A stretch of DNA of 64,000 nt from Candidatus Dechloromonas phosphorivorans (GCA_016714975.1 JADKBR010000015.1:1-64000); one strand, 5' to 3'; counted from the stretch's first letter, positions 35,911-45,095 are shown. The notes: generated from the letters alone by a model not told the origin. Translations and numbers: made by a program.

Positions 35911-37746
35911 ATGGCCAAATGCCCCTTTGCCGAACAACTCCCAATTACCGGTAGCAGCGGGAGTTACACGGGCGGCGTCTTCAAGATTGTTCATCACACG
36001 ACAGAGGGTGGTAGCGCAGAGGGCGCCTTTGCTGTGTTCAAGTCCAATAGGTCGGATCCGCATTTCACGGTCGACGCCAGCAAAATCTACCAGCATATCG
36101 ACACCGACTCAGCGGCGCGCTCGCTGCGCAATGCGCCAGGCGGTTTGCAGACCAACCGCGATCGAGCCCTGCAGATAGAAGTTGTCGGTTTCGCCGGTAA
36201 AACCAAAAACAAGGCGACACTGAAGAACCTGGCCCGGCTCTGCCGTTGGCTCGAGGAGACCCATAACGTTCCATTAGAGTGGCCGGCAGGGGCACCCAAG
36301 CCCGCCAAAAACGGCAAAGATCCGGGCGGCCATCTGCGCAGCACGGAAGCTTGGACCAAAGGCGGACATTTCGGGCACTGCCATGTGCCCGAAAACACGC
36401 ACTGGGATCCCGCCTATACAAAGACGGAGGTCCAGTACCTGATGGCGGCAAAATTTGATGCCGTGGGCAAGTTAACTAATGCTCAGAACCCTGCCGTTGT
36501 CGCACTTGAAAATCAGCCGATGGCGATGGATGGCGATGCAACGTTCGAGATCATCGCGGATCATGCCGATGTTGGGGAGGCGCCGACGACTAATGTTAAG
36601 CCCGTCAATGTGGCTCCGAGCGAGGAGCTAGAGTCTGCAGCGCGTCAACTGGAGCCAGGCGTTGGGCTGTGTCTATCCGGCGGTGGTTACCGAGCCATGT
36701 TGTTTCACGTGGGAAGCCTTTGGCGACTCTATGAAGCCGGTCAGCTTTTTACGCTGCAACGCATCTCGAGCGTATCAGGAGGCTCAATCACCAGCGCGGT
36801 TCTCGCCTTGGCTTGGAAGCATCTACCTTTTGATGGCGCACGGGCGCCCTTCGAGGCCCGTGTGGTCGAACCCATTCGCGCGCTTGCACGACGGACGCTC
36901 GACGCCGAAGCAATAATTGGTGGTATTTTGCTTCCCGGCAGTATTGGTGAGAAAGTTGCTGCGGCCTATGACAAGCACCTCTTCCACGGTGCAACATTGC
37001 AGGAACTACCTGATGCCCCTCGCTTTGTAATCAATGCTACCAACGTGCAATCCGGCGTGCTGTGGCGCTTTTCCAAACCTTATATGGGTGACTATCGAGT
37101 CGGCCGAATTGAGAAGCCTGATTTTCCGATTGCCCGAGCGGTCGCAGCGTCTTCAGCCTTTCCACCGGTGCTATCACCGCTGACCATCGAATTACATCCG
37201 GCGGCATTTAAACCGAACTCGGGCGTTGACTTGCAACGGGCACCTTTTACGTCAGATGTTGTGTTGGCCGACGGCGGCGTTTATGACAACTTGGGTCTTG
37301 AGACAGTTTGGAAACGCTACCAAACGGTTCTTGTCAGCGACGCTGGTGCCAAAATAAAACCAGAGGAAGAACCTAAACAAGATTGGCCGCGCCACGCCTA
37401 TCGCGTTCTTGATCTGATCGACAATCAGGTGCGTAGTCTTCGCAAACGCGCGCTCATCGCGAGCTATCAGGCCAAACCAGATGATCCCAGTAAGCGACAA
37501 GGAGCGTATTGGGGTATTGGTACCAACTACAGTCTCTATTCGGGTCGCGCACTCAAGCTCAGTTGTGCTCAGGAGCGTATTCAGGAGCTGGCCAGCGTTG
37601 CTACGCGCTTAAAGCGGATGGATGACGATTTGCAAGAGCGATTGATTAATTGGGGTTACGCCGTTACGGATGCAGCGTTACGTAGTTACGTAGATCCCAA
37701 GCTTAATCAACCAAAAGCCTTTCCCTATCCAAGTAACGGTGTCTGA
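35911..37746 (+). CDS. N-acetylmuramoyl-L-alanine amidase-patatin fusion
   Basis: 611 residues with two catalytic modules. Residues 1-180 are an Amidase_2/PGRP-like domain: KIVHHTTEGG (H28-H29), DPHFTVDASKIYQHID and GHFGHCHVPENTHWDP, supplying the zinc ligands. Residues about 245-560 are a patatin-like phospholipase: oxyanion LCLSGGGYRA (about 250), nucleophile ISSVSGGSI (Ser near 289) and catalytic Asp in VVLADGGVYDNLG (about 452). The first module would cut peptidoglycan stem peptides and the second membrane lipids. No signal peptide is visible, so export or lysis-type action from inside is unclear. Last gene of the operon. Confidence 0.8.
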   Translation: MAKCPFAEQLPITGSSGSYTGGVFKIVHHTTEGGSAEGAFAVFKSNRSDPHFTVDASKIYQHIDTDSAARSLRNAPGGLQTNRDRALQIEVVGFAGKTKNKATLKNLARLCRWLEETHNVPLEWPAGAPKPAKNGKDPGGHLRSTEAWTKGGHFGHCHVPENTHWDPAYTKTEVQYLMAAKFDAVGKLTNAQNPAVVALENQPMAMDGDATFEIIADHADVGEAPTTNVKPVNVAPSEELESAARQLEPGVGLCLSGGGYRAMLFHVGSLWRLYEAGQLFTLQRISSVSGGSITSAVLALAWKHLPFDGARAPFEARVVEPIRALARRTLDAEAIIGGILLPGSIGEKVAAAYDKHLFHGATLQELPDAPRFVINATNVQSGVLWRFSKPYMGDYRVGRIEKPDFPIARAVAASSAFPPVLSPLTIELHPAAFKPNSGVDLQRAPFTSDVVLADGGVYDNLGLETVWKRYQTVLVSDAGAKIKPEEEPKQDWPRHAYRVLDLIDNQVRSLRKRALIASYQAKPDDPSKRQGAYWGIGTNYSLYSGRALKLSCAQERIQELASVATRLKRMDDDLQERLINWGYAVTDAALRSYVDPKLNQPKAFPYPSNGV

Positions 37747-38168
37747 AAAAAGCAGAGGGGTGTCATAGGAAAATCTATATGCGGCGCGAACCTCCTCTGA
37801 TTCTTGGAAAGAGCAACGCGTCAGCAACTGACACATATCCGCGCAGGCGGCGCGTCGGTGGATACTGGTAAAAGGTGCTGACGTAGCTCACTGACATCGC
37901 AGCCTGCTTTCCGCGACGATCCATTCACGGCTTCTGCCGAACATCCGATACGGGGGAGCGGCTCGTATGCCGGCCCGTGGCCATGCATGGGAAGACTAGA
38001 CGAATTACCGGCGATATTCAAACATTGCGTAAGCATAATATGCTGCTATACATAATTGTTCGCCATTCGAAAGACGGCCCGAAAACCCTCACCACTATGT
38101 GGAGCGGGTGAGAGATGTGCCGCGAAATGGTCTTGAAGTTGGATCTAACGGGGTCGGGAGTACGAACC
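37747..38168. other. 422-base stretch with no supported gene
   Basis: It separates the four-gene operon from the DUF2235 lipase. Short open frames lack family support. A GGGAG ribosome site lies near the right edge for ATG 38169. The gap suggests the lipase has its own promoter, but none could be identified with confidence. Confidence 0.4.
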
Positions 38169-39419
38169 ATGAGGACGCAGATTTCGCGAAGTGCGCAGCC
38201 GGAGTTTCGCGCGACAGTGATGGTCCTGCTCGCAGCCGCACTGGCTCTATTAATGCCGTGCAATACAAGCGCCGAGACGGCGAGCGACAGCGCGAGCAGC
38301 GAGCCCTCTCTGTCGGTGTCGGAAAGTTACCGGCCCAAGCGAATCATCCTCGCCGCAGATGGGACTTGGAACGAGGCTGAGCGCAAGGATCTAGCGACTG
38401 GCCGCCCCCAACCAACAAACGTACTGAAGGTGGCGCGAGCAATCGTGCCTCGCGCATCTGATGGCACAGATCAGATCGTCTATTACCTGTATGGTGTTGG
38501 TACAGGCGGCGTATTGGATAGGCTCACGGGAGGCGCCTTCGGGGACGGAGTGGAGCAGAACGTCCGTACCCTTTACCGATTCCTGGTCTTCAATTACGAG
38601 CCGGGCGATGAGATTTACCTCTTCGGCTTCAGTCGCGGCGCGTTCACTGTAAGAACGCTTGCGGGCTTCATCAATCGCATTGGTTTGTTGCAAAAGAATG
38701 ATGAATACTACACAGCTGAACTCTACGCCCTATACGAATCGAGCACTTCAAGGGACTCTCCGGAGTGGGAACATGCGTTCCGAAACATCAAGGACCGTCG
38801 GCCTCCACCGCCGATTCGGTTTATCGGCGTGTGGGATACAGTCGGTGCGCTGGGGGCTCCCGGTGCTTTGGGTCAGCTATTCAATCGCGGGAAGTACGAA
38901 TACCACGATGTTGCGCTGAACCCTTCGATTCAGAACGCGTTTCACGCCCTTGCAATTGACGAGCATCGCAAGCCATTCTCTCCAACCCTTTGGACGACGC
39001 CGGTTGGTTGGAACGGGCACCTCGAACAGGTGTGGTTCGCCGGCGTGCACTCGAACGTCGGAGGTAGCTACAGCCCGGATGGCCTTGCCAACGAGGCACT
39101 CCATTGGATGGTCGAGAAGGCCGAAGGATTAGGACTCGAGTTCGACAATACTTACCTCGAACATTACTGTCCATGCTTCGACTCAACGCTGAACGATTCG
39201 ATGACGTGGATATACCGGATTTTCGGACCGATGACGCGGGAGATCCCGGCGCACCCAGAAAACGAGCACGCGATACATCAGTCGGCAATTGATCGAATGA
39301 AGGGGGTAGAACTTGAGTATATGCCACCGAATCTTGTCTCTTTCCTAGCCGAAAATCCCAGCGCATCGTTCGTGCCAACGAACCGGATGTCTCGCGGTAA
39401 ACCGTGCAAGAAGCTGTAG
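38169..39419 (+). CDS. Secreted DUF2235 alpha/beta hydrolase (Tle1-like phospholipase)
   Basis: 416 residues from ATG 38169; an upstream in-frame ATG at 38115 would bury the signal peptide. A Sec-type signal follows (VMVLLAAALALLMPCNTSA), so export is likely. The DUF2235 domain starts at RIILAADGTWNEAE and has the nucleophile elbow GFSRGAFTVRT. A later VWFAGVHSNVGGSY carries the catalytic Asn/His context. DUF2235 includes type VI phospholipase effectors of the Tle1 group, although those lack signal peptides. It is co-directional with the peptidase-patatin operon but 420 bases away, so its link is uncertain. Confidence 0.75.
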   Translation: MRTQISRSAQPEFRATVMVLLAAALALLMPCNTSAETASDSASSEPSLSVSESYRPKRIILAADGTWNEAERKDLATGRPQPTNVLKVARAIVPRASDGTDQIVYYLYGVGTGGVLDRLTGGAFGDGVEQNVRTLYRFLVFNYEPGDEIYLFGFSRGAFTVRTLAGFINRIGLLQKNDEYYTAELYALYESSTSRDSPEWEHAFRNIKDRRPPPPIRFIGVWDTVGALGAPGALGQLFNRGKYEYHDVALNPSIQNAFHALAIDEHRKPFSPTLWTTPVGWNGHLEQVWFAGVHSNVGGSYSPDGLANEALHWMVEKAEGLGLEFDNTYLEHYCPCFDSTLNDSMTWIYRIFGPMTREIPAHPENEHAIHQSAIDRMKGVELEYMPPNLVSFLAENPSASFVPTNRMSRGKPCKKL

Positions 39420-39622
39420 CACGACATGTGGTGAGGGCGAACAGAATTCACTGCCGCGCATCCTGCCAGCGTAGCCGCAGGTGCAGGGGGAGTCCATTTC
39501 AGTCGTTAGGGAAGCGCTGATCAATTCAATTTATCTGGTCATCGGCGCTGAATTTTGGATTTTATTGTGTTAAATCGACGATTTTGGTGCAAATACAGCC
39601 ATTTCTTGGCTATTTCTTCCGC
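39420..39622. mobile_element. Probable IS5-family end
   Basis: GGGAAGCGCTGATCAATT beginning near 39509 resembles the terminal repeat of IS5-family elements in betaproteobacteria, and the transposase remnant begins just inside. No target duplication could be matched because the other end is missing. Confidence 0.4.
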
Positions 39623-39790
39623 TCAGGGCGCAACTTGGCCGTCAGCTGCCAATAACCAGCGGCGAGCAAGGGCCAAATTAGCCAAGCCAAACAGGGTAAA
39701 ACACTGGGCCGTATTTTTGGCCAATCCCTTGTAACGGGTTGTAACGGGTTTTGCGGTGTTTGAAGAGTAAGCGGTCAATAAACCACGGAC
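39623..39790 (-). pseudogene. IS5-family transposase 3' fragment with a 10-base tandem duplication
   Basis: On the minus strand the remnant reads LLFKHRKTRY, then KGLAKNTAQCFTLFGLANLA and RRWLLAADGQVAP-stop, the usual end of IS5-family DDE transposases (RYRGLAKNxAxLxxLFALANL). GTAACGGGTT occurs twice in tandem at 39731-39750; removing one copy restores RKTRYKGLAKN, so the duplication is a frameshifting mutation. The 5' three quarters of the gene are absent. Confidence 0.6.
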
Positions 39791-39847
39791 TTACCCGCTG
39801 ACCGTCGGTGGTGAAAGATGTGTCCACGTAGAACAAGGTGGACACCT

Positions 39848-40057
39848 ATGACAGAGCAGATGACAGAATTGAAGCAGCGGCTGGTCGTGAGCCGCAAGCA
39901 GGATGGCCGATGCTGCTACGACCCGCAAGCCAAACGCGAATTGATTGAGGCCTGTTTTCTGCCCGGCATTTCGGTGGCGAAACTGGCGCTGGCGCACGGC
40001 ATCAACGCCAACCTCCTGCGCACCTGTCGCCGCTGTACCGCGTTACGTATCGGTTGA
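39848..40057 (+). pseudogene. IS66-family OrfA (TnpA) fragment
   Basis: ATG 39848 begins a short frame reading YDPQAKRELIEACFLPGISV, then AKLALAHGINANLLR, the helix-turn-helix of IS66 accessory protein TnpA. After NLLR the sequence leaves the family (TCRRC), marking a truncation. TnpB and TnpC are absent. From 40058 to 40200 no gene is seen. Confidence 0.6.
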
Positions 40058-40200
40058 ATGTCGACCACGGCAGAAAGTCCATCAACTGCGCAAACAGTGT
40101 CTTGCCGGCATTCATGATCATGCCCTTCAGAAAAATTCGAAGGGTCATTTTTCGCCGATTTCAAATCGACACCACACCTCATCGCTCGGAAAGCTTCGTT

Positions 40201-41055
40201 AGGCCTTGACGGCTTCCGAACGCTTGACCGACAGCTTCTCGTTGTAAGCGTCAGAGCCGACGGAGTCGGTGTGACCCACAGCGATCACGACTTCCAGGTT
40301 CAGACCCTTGACCTTGTCGGCCAGGTCGTTGGAGGGCGAGGGCGATGCTGATGCGACCCCTCGAATCTCATCGCCGGGTGTCATCTTTCACGCGGCCACC
40401 GGCATCGATGCGGCTACCGTGGCCCCAGTGCAGACCACACTGCAAAAACGCATCCTGCGCGCCTTCGTTGCTCGGGGCCTGCTGGAGAACTGTGACGCCA
40501 AAGACATGCTGGGCTACAAACACAGCGGCTTCTCGGTGGATGCGGGGGGTGTGCATCGAAGCCCACGACCGCGCTGCGCTGGAGCGGCTGCTGCGCTATT
40601 GCGCGCGTCCACCGTTTTCCATGGAGCGCCTACGCAAAGAGGGAAGCAAACTGGGTATACCGCTGTGCCAAACAGCGCAGCGAGCCCACCAGTGACAAGC
40701 GTGGTGCCAAGGCAGATGAGCTGCACCTCACACCGCTGGAACTGATCGACCGCATCGCCGCGCTGGTGCCACCGCCACGCACCCACCGGCACCGCTACTT
40801 TGGTGTGCTGGCACCAAACTCGCCGCTGAGAGCGGCGGTAACGGCGCTGGCTCAGCCTGCTGCGTCGCAACCAGCCACGGTGGAGACTGCACAACCTGGC
40901 GCGGGCGTACCTGGGGTGGCGGCGCCGGGCAACGCGGCCACACCCACACCCGAACCTGAAGCACGCCCGAAGCGAGCGGCGCATTACTTGTGGGCGGTGC
41001 TGATTGCCCGCATCTACGAGGCATTTCCGCTGCTGTGCCCCATGTGCGGTGGGCA
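40201..41055. repeat. Direct repeat copy 1: ompA fragment joined to IS91-type transposase
   Basis: From 40221 the sequence is identical by eye to 57241 onward (offset 17,020) for about 230 bases. It then diverges, and is again near-identical at 40715-41055 versus 57733-58072. Both copies contain the same ompA/transposase junction, so the chimera arose once and was duplicated or moved. Confidence 0.85.
40202..40332 (-). pseudogene. ompA C-terminal fragment, copy 1
   Basis: Reads NDLADKVKGLNLEVVIAVGH, then TDSVGSDAYNEKLSVKRSEA on the minus strand, the start of an OmpA-like peptidoglycan-binding domain. Both ends are missing: the beta-barrel side is replaced by transposase sequence and the last 50 residues are lost at 40201. 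Non-functional. Confidence 0.75.
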
Positions 41056-41275
41056 GATGCGCATCATTGCCTTCATCACCCACAGCGCCGAAATCCGCCA
41101 CATCCTGAACCACATCGGGGTGGAGACGGAGCCGCCGCACATCACCCCGGCACGCGGGCCGCCACTGTGGGACGAGTGCGACGCGCCGGTGGATGATGGT
41201 GCGCAAGGCGAGCCGGATTGGGATCTGGCAGCTCAACCCGACGAGGGACCAGCGCGTCAATTGGTGACCCAGTGA
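40333..41275 (+). pseudogene. IS91-family transposase C-terminal half, copy 1
   Basis: Conceptual translation FHAATGIDAATVAPVQTTLQ, GYKHSGFSVDAG, LIDRIAALVPPPRTHRHRYF, PLLCPMCGGQMRIIAF matches the C-terminal half of IS91-family HUH (Y2) transposases. The relaxase-like N-terminus with the HUH motif and tyrosines is absent, replaced by the ompA piece. An extra G near 40547 (GCGGGGGGTGTG) breaks the frame; the part from 40766 to the TGA at 41275 is open. Confidence 0.75.
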
Positions 41276-41420
41276 AGCGGCGGTATCCATCGCTGCGGGG
41301 AAGCAGCTGCGCGCGCGCCAGGCCCAAATGCATACTGCCTCCCAAGCTCTTGCCATTGAGCGGCAAGCGAGCGCTCAACCTTCCTTGGCCGAACGTGTTT
41401 CGAGGCCCAAAACTCGTGCC

Positions 41421-41455
41421 ATACTTGGCCTCATGCGGTTGAATTTCCTATCCGT
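41421..41455 (+). mobile_element. IS91-type right terminus (oriIS-like), copy 1
   Basis: ATACTTGGCCTCATGCGGTT followed by 15 more bases to CCTATCCGT is shared with 58465-58499. It lies 145 bases after the transposase stop, where IS91 elements end. The next base begins truncated hupE-like coding sequence. This conserved end supports placing the element border here. Confidence 0.6.
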
Positions 41456-42341
41456 TTACGAAGTGCTGTGGAAACAGCCGACTGCCCAGGGCAACCCCTT
41501 GCGCCTGACGCCGGTCTTCCCGGCTGGCTGCCGGCCCGCCGGCGAACCGAGCAGCGAAGTGCTCTCCCAGGCCTGGGTCTGGCGGGCGCAGATCGACTGT
41601 ACCGAGGGGCTGGCCGGGCAGGCGCTGGCGGTCGAGGGGCTGGAAGCCTTTTCCATCGATGTCCTGGTCCGCGTCGAGCACGCCGACGGACGCAGCGAAA
41701 CCCATCTGCTCAAGCCGAACGACCCACTGATCAAGCTCGACGACACAGCGGGAACACGCGGCAGCCTGACCTATCTCGTCCTCGGTGTCGAACACATCGC
41801 GCTCGGCGTCGACCACCTGCTCTTCGTCCTCGGCCTGCTGCTCATCGTCCGCGACCGCTGGACGCTGGTCAAGACCATCACCAGCTTCACCGTCGCCCAT
41901 AGCCTGACGCTCGCCGTGGCAACGCTGGGCAGCGTGCACGTGCCGGCCGCGCCGCTCAACGCGGCGATCGCGCTGTCCATCCTGTTCCTGGCGCCCGAGG
42001 TCGTGCGCGTCTGGCGCGGCCAGAGCAGCCTGACCATTCGCCACCCCTGGCTGGTCGCCTTCATTTTCGGCCTGCTGCACGGCTTCGGCTTCGCCAGCGG
42101 GCTGGCGACCCTCGGCCTGCCGCAGGGCGAGATTCCGCTGGCCCTGCTGCTCTTCAACGTCGGGGTCGAGATCGGCCAACTGGCGTTCGTGCTCGGCGTA
42201 CTGGCGCTGGAGCGCTCGTTCCGGGTGCTCGAGATTCACTGGCCGCGCTTCGCGCAGATGGCGCCGGCCTACGTGCTGGGGTCGCTCGGTGTCTTGTGGA
42301 CCCTGCAACGGGTGGCGCTGATGTTCGCGGTGGTGCGCTAG
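41456..42341 (+). CDS. HupE/UreJ-like membrane protein, 5' truncated by the IS end
   Basis: The open frame runs out of the IS terminus into VYEVLWKQPTAQGNPLRLTP. This is the extracytoplasmic N-terminal domain of HupE/UreJ_2 proteins, missing its signal peptide. Six or so membrane helices follow, with the family signature LGVEHIALGVDHLLFVLGLL and LLHGFGFASGLATLG. HupE/UreJ proteins are metal (nickel/cobalt) permeases or accessory proteins of hydrogenase and urease; neither enzyme is near. Without its own start and signal, the protein is unlikely to be made or inserted correctly, unless the ATG at 41328 in the IS is used. Confidence 0.7.
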
Positions 42342-42346
42342 CAGGA

Positions 42347-42946
42347 ATGAACCCGCGCACCCCGATTCCTCGCCGGACCCTCGGCTGGCTCATGCTGGCC
42401 TGGGCCCCGGCGTGCCTGGCGCACGCCGAACATGGCGCCGCCACCAGCTTCCTGGCCGGCATGGGGCATCCGGTCTCGGGGCTCGACCATGTGCTGGCGA
42501 TGGTCGCGGTCGGCCTCTGGGGCGCGCAACTGGGCAACCCGGCCCTGTGGGTACTACCTGTGGTCTTCCCGCTGATCATGGCCGGCGGCGGCCTGCTCGG
42601 CCTGCTCGGCATGCCCCTGCCGGGGGTCGAATTCGGCATCGCGCTGTCCGGCGTATTGCTCGGCTTCGCCGTCGCCGCCCGGCAGCGCCCACCGCTCTGT
42701 CTGGCGGTCGCCCTAGTCGCCATCTTCGCCGTCTTCCATGGCCATGCCCACGGCACCGAACTGCCAGAGGGCGCCGACGGGCTGCGCTACAGCCTCGGCT
42801 TCGTCATCGCCACCGGTGCGCTGCACGCCGGCGGCATCGCCCTTGGCATGGTGCAAAAGCTGCCGCACGGTGCTGCGCTTCTGCGCGGACTGGGCGGCAT
42901 CGTCGGTGTTGGCGGGCTCTACTTCCTGGTGAAGGCAGTCGCATGA
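42347..42946 (+). CDS. HupE/UreJ-family membrane protein
   Basis: 199 residues with an N-terminal signal (ending LAHAEHG) and five or six membrane helices. Family motifs: GHPVSGLDHVLAMVAVGLWG and FHGHAHGTELP, whose histidines probably bind metal. It starts five bases after the previous gene and overlaps the next by ATGA, so it lies within an operon of three related membrane proteins. Transport of nickel or cobalt is family inference; no urease or hydrogenase gene is in the window. Confidence 0.8.
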   Translation: MNPRTPIPRRTLGWLMLAWAPACLAHAEHGAATSFLAGMGHPVSGLDHVLAMVAVGLWGAQLGNPALWVLPVVFPLIMAGGGLLGLLGMPLPGVEFGIALSGVLLGFAVAARQRPPLCLAVALVAIFAVFHGHAHGTELPEGADGLRYSLGFVIATGALHAGGIALGMVQKLPHGAALLRGLGGIVGVGGLYFLVKAVA

Positions 42947-43578
42947 TGGCCGCCGACCTTGCTCGCCGCAGACCCGCGTGGATCGCATGGTACGCGCTGC
43001 CCGCCCTTCTCGCCATGCCGCTGCCGGCGGCGGCCCATCTGGTCAATACCGGCCTCGGGCCGGTCTATGACGGGATCGGGCATTTCCTGTTCAGCCTCGA
43101 GGAACTGCTGCCTCTGGTCGCGCTGGCCCTGCTCGCCGGACTGAACGGCAGCGCCGCCGCGCGCAGCGCGGTGTTCCTGCTGCCACTCGCCTGGCTGACC
43201 GGGGGAGCGCTGGCCCAGCTCGCGGGAAGCCGCCTGGCGGTGGCACCCTTGGCCGGGGTACCGGCCATCCTGATTCTCGTTCTGGGCGCTGCCGTCGCTG
43301 TCGACCGCCGCCTGCCGCTCGTCGTGTTGCGCCGTCTGCTACTCGGCGCCGGACTGGTGGTCGGCCTGCTCAGCGGGCGCGGCCTGGCGCTGCTGGCGGA
43401 TGGCGGATTGCTGCTGCTCGGCGGCTTCCTCGCGCAGGCGGTGCTGCTCTCCTGGCTCAGCGCACTGACCGTCGCCGCCATTCGCCAGGCCGATTGGCTG
43501 CGCATCGCGCTGCGCGTGGCGGGGAGCTGGATCGCCGCCAGCGGGCTGCTGCTGCTCGGCTGGCAGTTGCGCGGCTGA
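42943..43578 (+). CDS. HupE/UreJ-like membrane protein
   Basis: 211 residues from ATG 42943, overlapping the previous stop. The signal peptide ends AAAHLVNTG, followed by GPVYDGIGHFLFSLEELLPL, a relative of the HupE His-containing first helix. Five or six further helices are almost wholly Leu/Ala/Gly. It ends the rightward trio and faces the leftward wax-ester-synthase gene after 52 bases. The third member is more divergent, so a different metal or role is possible. Confidence 0.65.
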   Translation: MMAADLARRRPAWIAWYALPALLAMPLPAAAHLVNTGLGPVYDGIGHFLFSLEELLPLVALALLAGLNGSAAARSAVFLLPLAWLTGGALAQLAGSRLAVAPLAGVPAILILVLGAAVAVDRRLPLVVLRRLLLGAGLVVGLLSGRGLALLADGGLLLLGGFLAQAVLLSWLSALTVAAIRQADWLRIALRVAGSWIAASGLLLLGWQLRG

Positions 43579-43630
43579 GCGCTGCCCCTGCTGCGGTCAA
43601 CCGCCCAAAAACCCGCAAAACCAGCTCATG

Positions 43631-45022
43631 TCATGGGGTTGCCGCCTTGCCCCGGGCAGCCGCCCCCGCCGCCGGCTTGCGGCGCGGCTTGCGCACCGGC
43701 GAGGCAGGGATCAGCGCCGCTTCCAGTTCGCAGAGAGCCGTTTCGATGTGGTCGACCATGCGCTGCAGGCCGGGCACCGAGCGCCGGCAGGCGGTGAAGC
43801 CGAAACCCAGGTTTTCGCCGTTGCTGCTGACCGTGATGTTCAATGCCTGATAATCGGCCGGGATCGACACCGGATAGGCTTCGTCCAGCCGCGCCCCGTT
43901 GAGGTAGAGGGTTTCCTGCGGGCCGGGGACGTTGGAAATGACCACGTTGAACACCGGGCGCTTGAGCGAACCGCCGGTCAGCGTCCCCGGCAGCATCGGC
44001 GCCAGGGTCATCGCCGCGTGTGCCATCTTCTCGACCCGCGACATCAGTTTCAGCCGCTTTTTCGCGGCAGATGTCGAGGCGACGATCTTCGCCAGACGCT
44101 CGACCGGGTCGGCCACGTCGGTCGCCAGGCTGGCGAGGATGATGCCGACCTGGTTTCCTCCTTGCTGGTTTCGCCATGCAGCGACACGGGCACCATGGCG
44201 GTCAGCGACTTGCCGGGCAGGGCGTCGTGCGCCTGCAGATACTGGCGCAGGGCACTGGCGCACAGCGCCAGGGTCACGTCATTTACCGTAGCCTCGGCGA
44301 CGGCGCCGAGGCGCTTGATCCGTTCCAGCGAATACGATTGCGCGACAAAGCGCCGCGAGCCGGTGATCTCGACATTGAAAGGCGTCGGCGGCGCCTGCAG
44401 CGGCAAGGTGATGCGGCCCCGGCCCTTGCCCAACTCGCCGCGAATCACATCGAGCAACCCGCTACCGAGGCCCGGAAGCACCTCCGACCCCGTCTGGTAA
44501 GCGTCGTACAAAGGTTGCAGGAGGGATTTTTTCGCCACCGGCAGGGCCGCCGTGCTGGCCGGCCTGCCCGGTTTGGCATGCACCTGCGCCCAGATCGGCG
44601 GCTTGATTTTCCTTCGCCCGCGTCGACAGCGCCGCGCTGACCATGCGGATGCCGGTGACGCCATCCACCAGGCCGTGGTGGATCTTGAGGTAAAGGGCAA
44701 AGCGTCCGTCGGCCAGGCCTTCGATGAGGTAACACTCCCACAACGGCCGGTTGCGGTCGAGCAGGGTTGCATGCAATTGCGAGACCAGGACCAGCAGTTC
44801 GCGGATTCGCCCCGGACGCGGCAGCGCCAGGTGGCGCAGGTGGTAGTCGAGATCGAATTCCTTGTCCTCTTCCCAGCACCACAGCCCGCTCTGCTTCACC
44901 GGGCGCAGGTTGAACGGCTTGCTCGCCGCCAGGTGCGTTCGCCACGACTGGTAGAGCGTTTGCATCGAAGTCGTCGCCGGCCCCTTGGGCGGCGTGAATA
45001 TCTGCAACGAAGCGACGTGCAT
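43631..45022 (-). CDS. Wax ester synthase/diacylglycerol acyltransferase, frameshifted twice
   Basis: The N-terminal frame from 45022 (MHVASLQIFTPPKGPATTSM) carries the catalytic HHGLVDG of WS/DGAT enzymes. The frame shifts near 44610, continues with PPTPFNVEITGSRRFVAQS and VNDVTLALCASALRQYL, then shifts again near 44165 and ends NVPGPQETLYLNGARLDEAY, ...GKAATP. About 460 residues in total, the usual length. The enzyme esterifies fatty acyl-CoA with alcohols or diacylglycerol for storage lipid. All domains are well preserved apart from single-base indels, so they may be sequence errors. It lies downstream of an alpha/beta hydrolase gene in the same direction. Confidence 0.75.
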
Positions 45023-45095
45023 CGGCTGTTTTCGCTGCTCGATTATAAAAACAGCCCGTCCTGCGGATTCATTGGTTTCATGGTTCCCCTCCGTG

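Noticed and set aside
31443..37746. CBASS interpretation of the patatin operon
   Set aside because: No CD-NTase, E1/E2/JAB or TRIP13-like gene is present, and the first gene is a peptidase.
40198..40204. GTTAGGC at the left end of the ompA/IS91 repeat, like an integron attC core box
   Set aside because: No matching RYYYAAC box or pairing arms upstream; a seven-base match is expected by chance.
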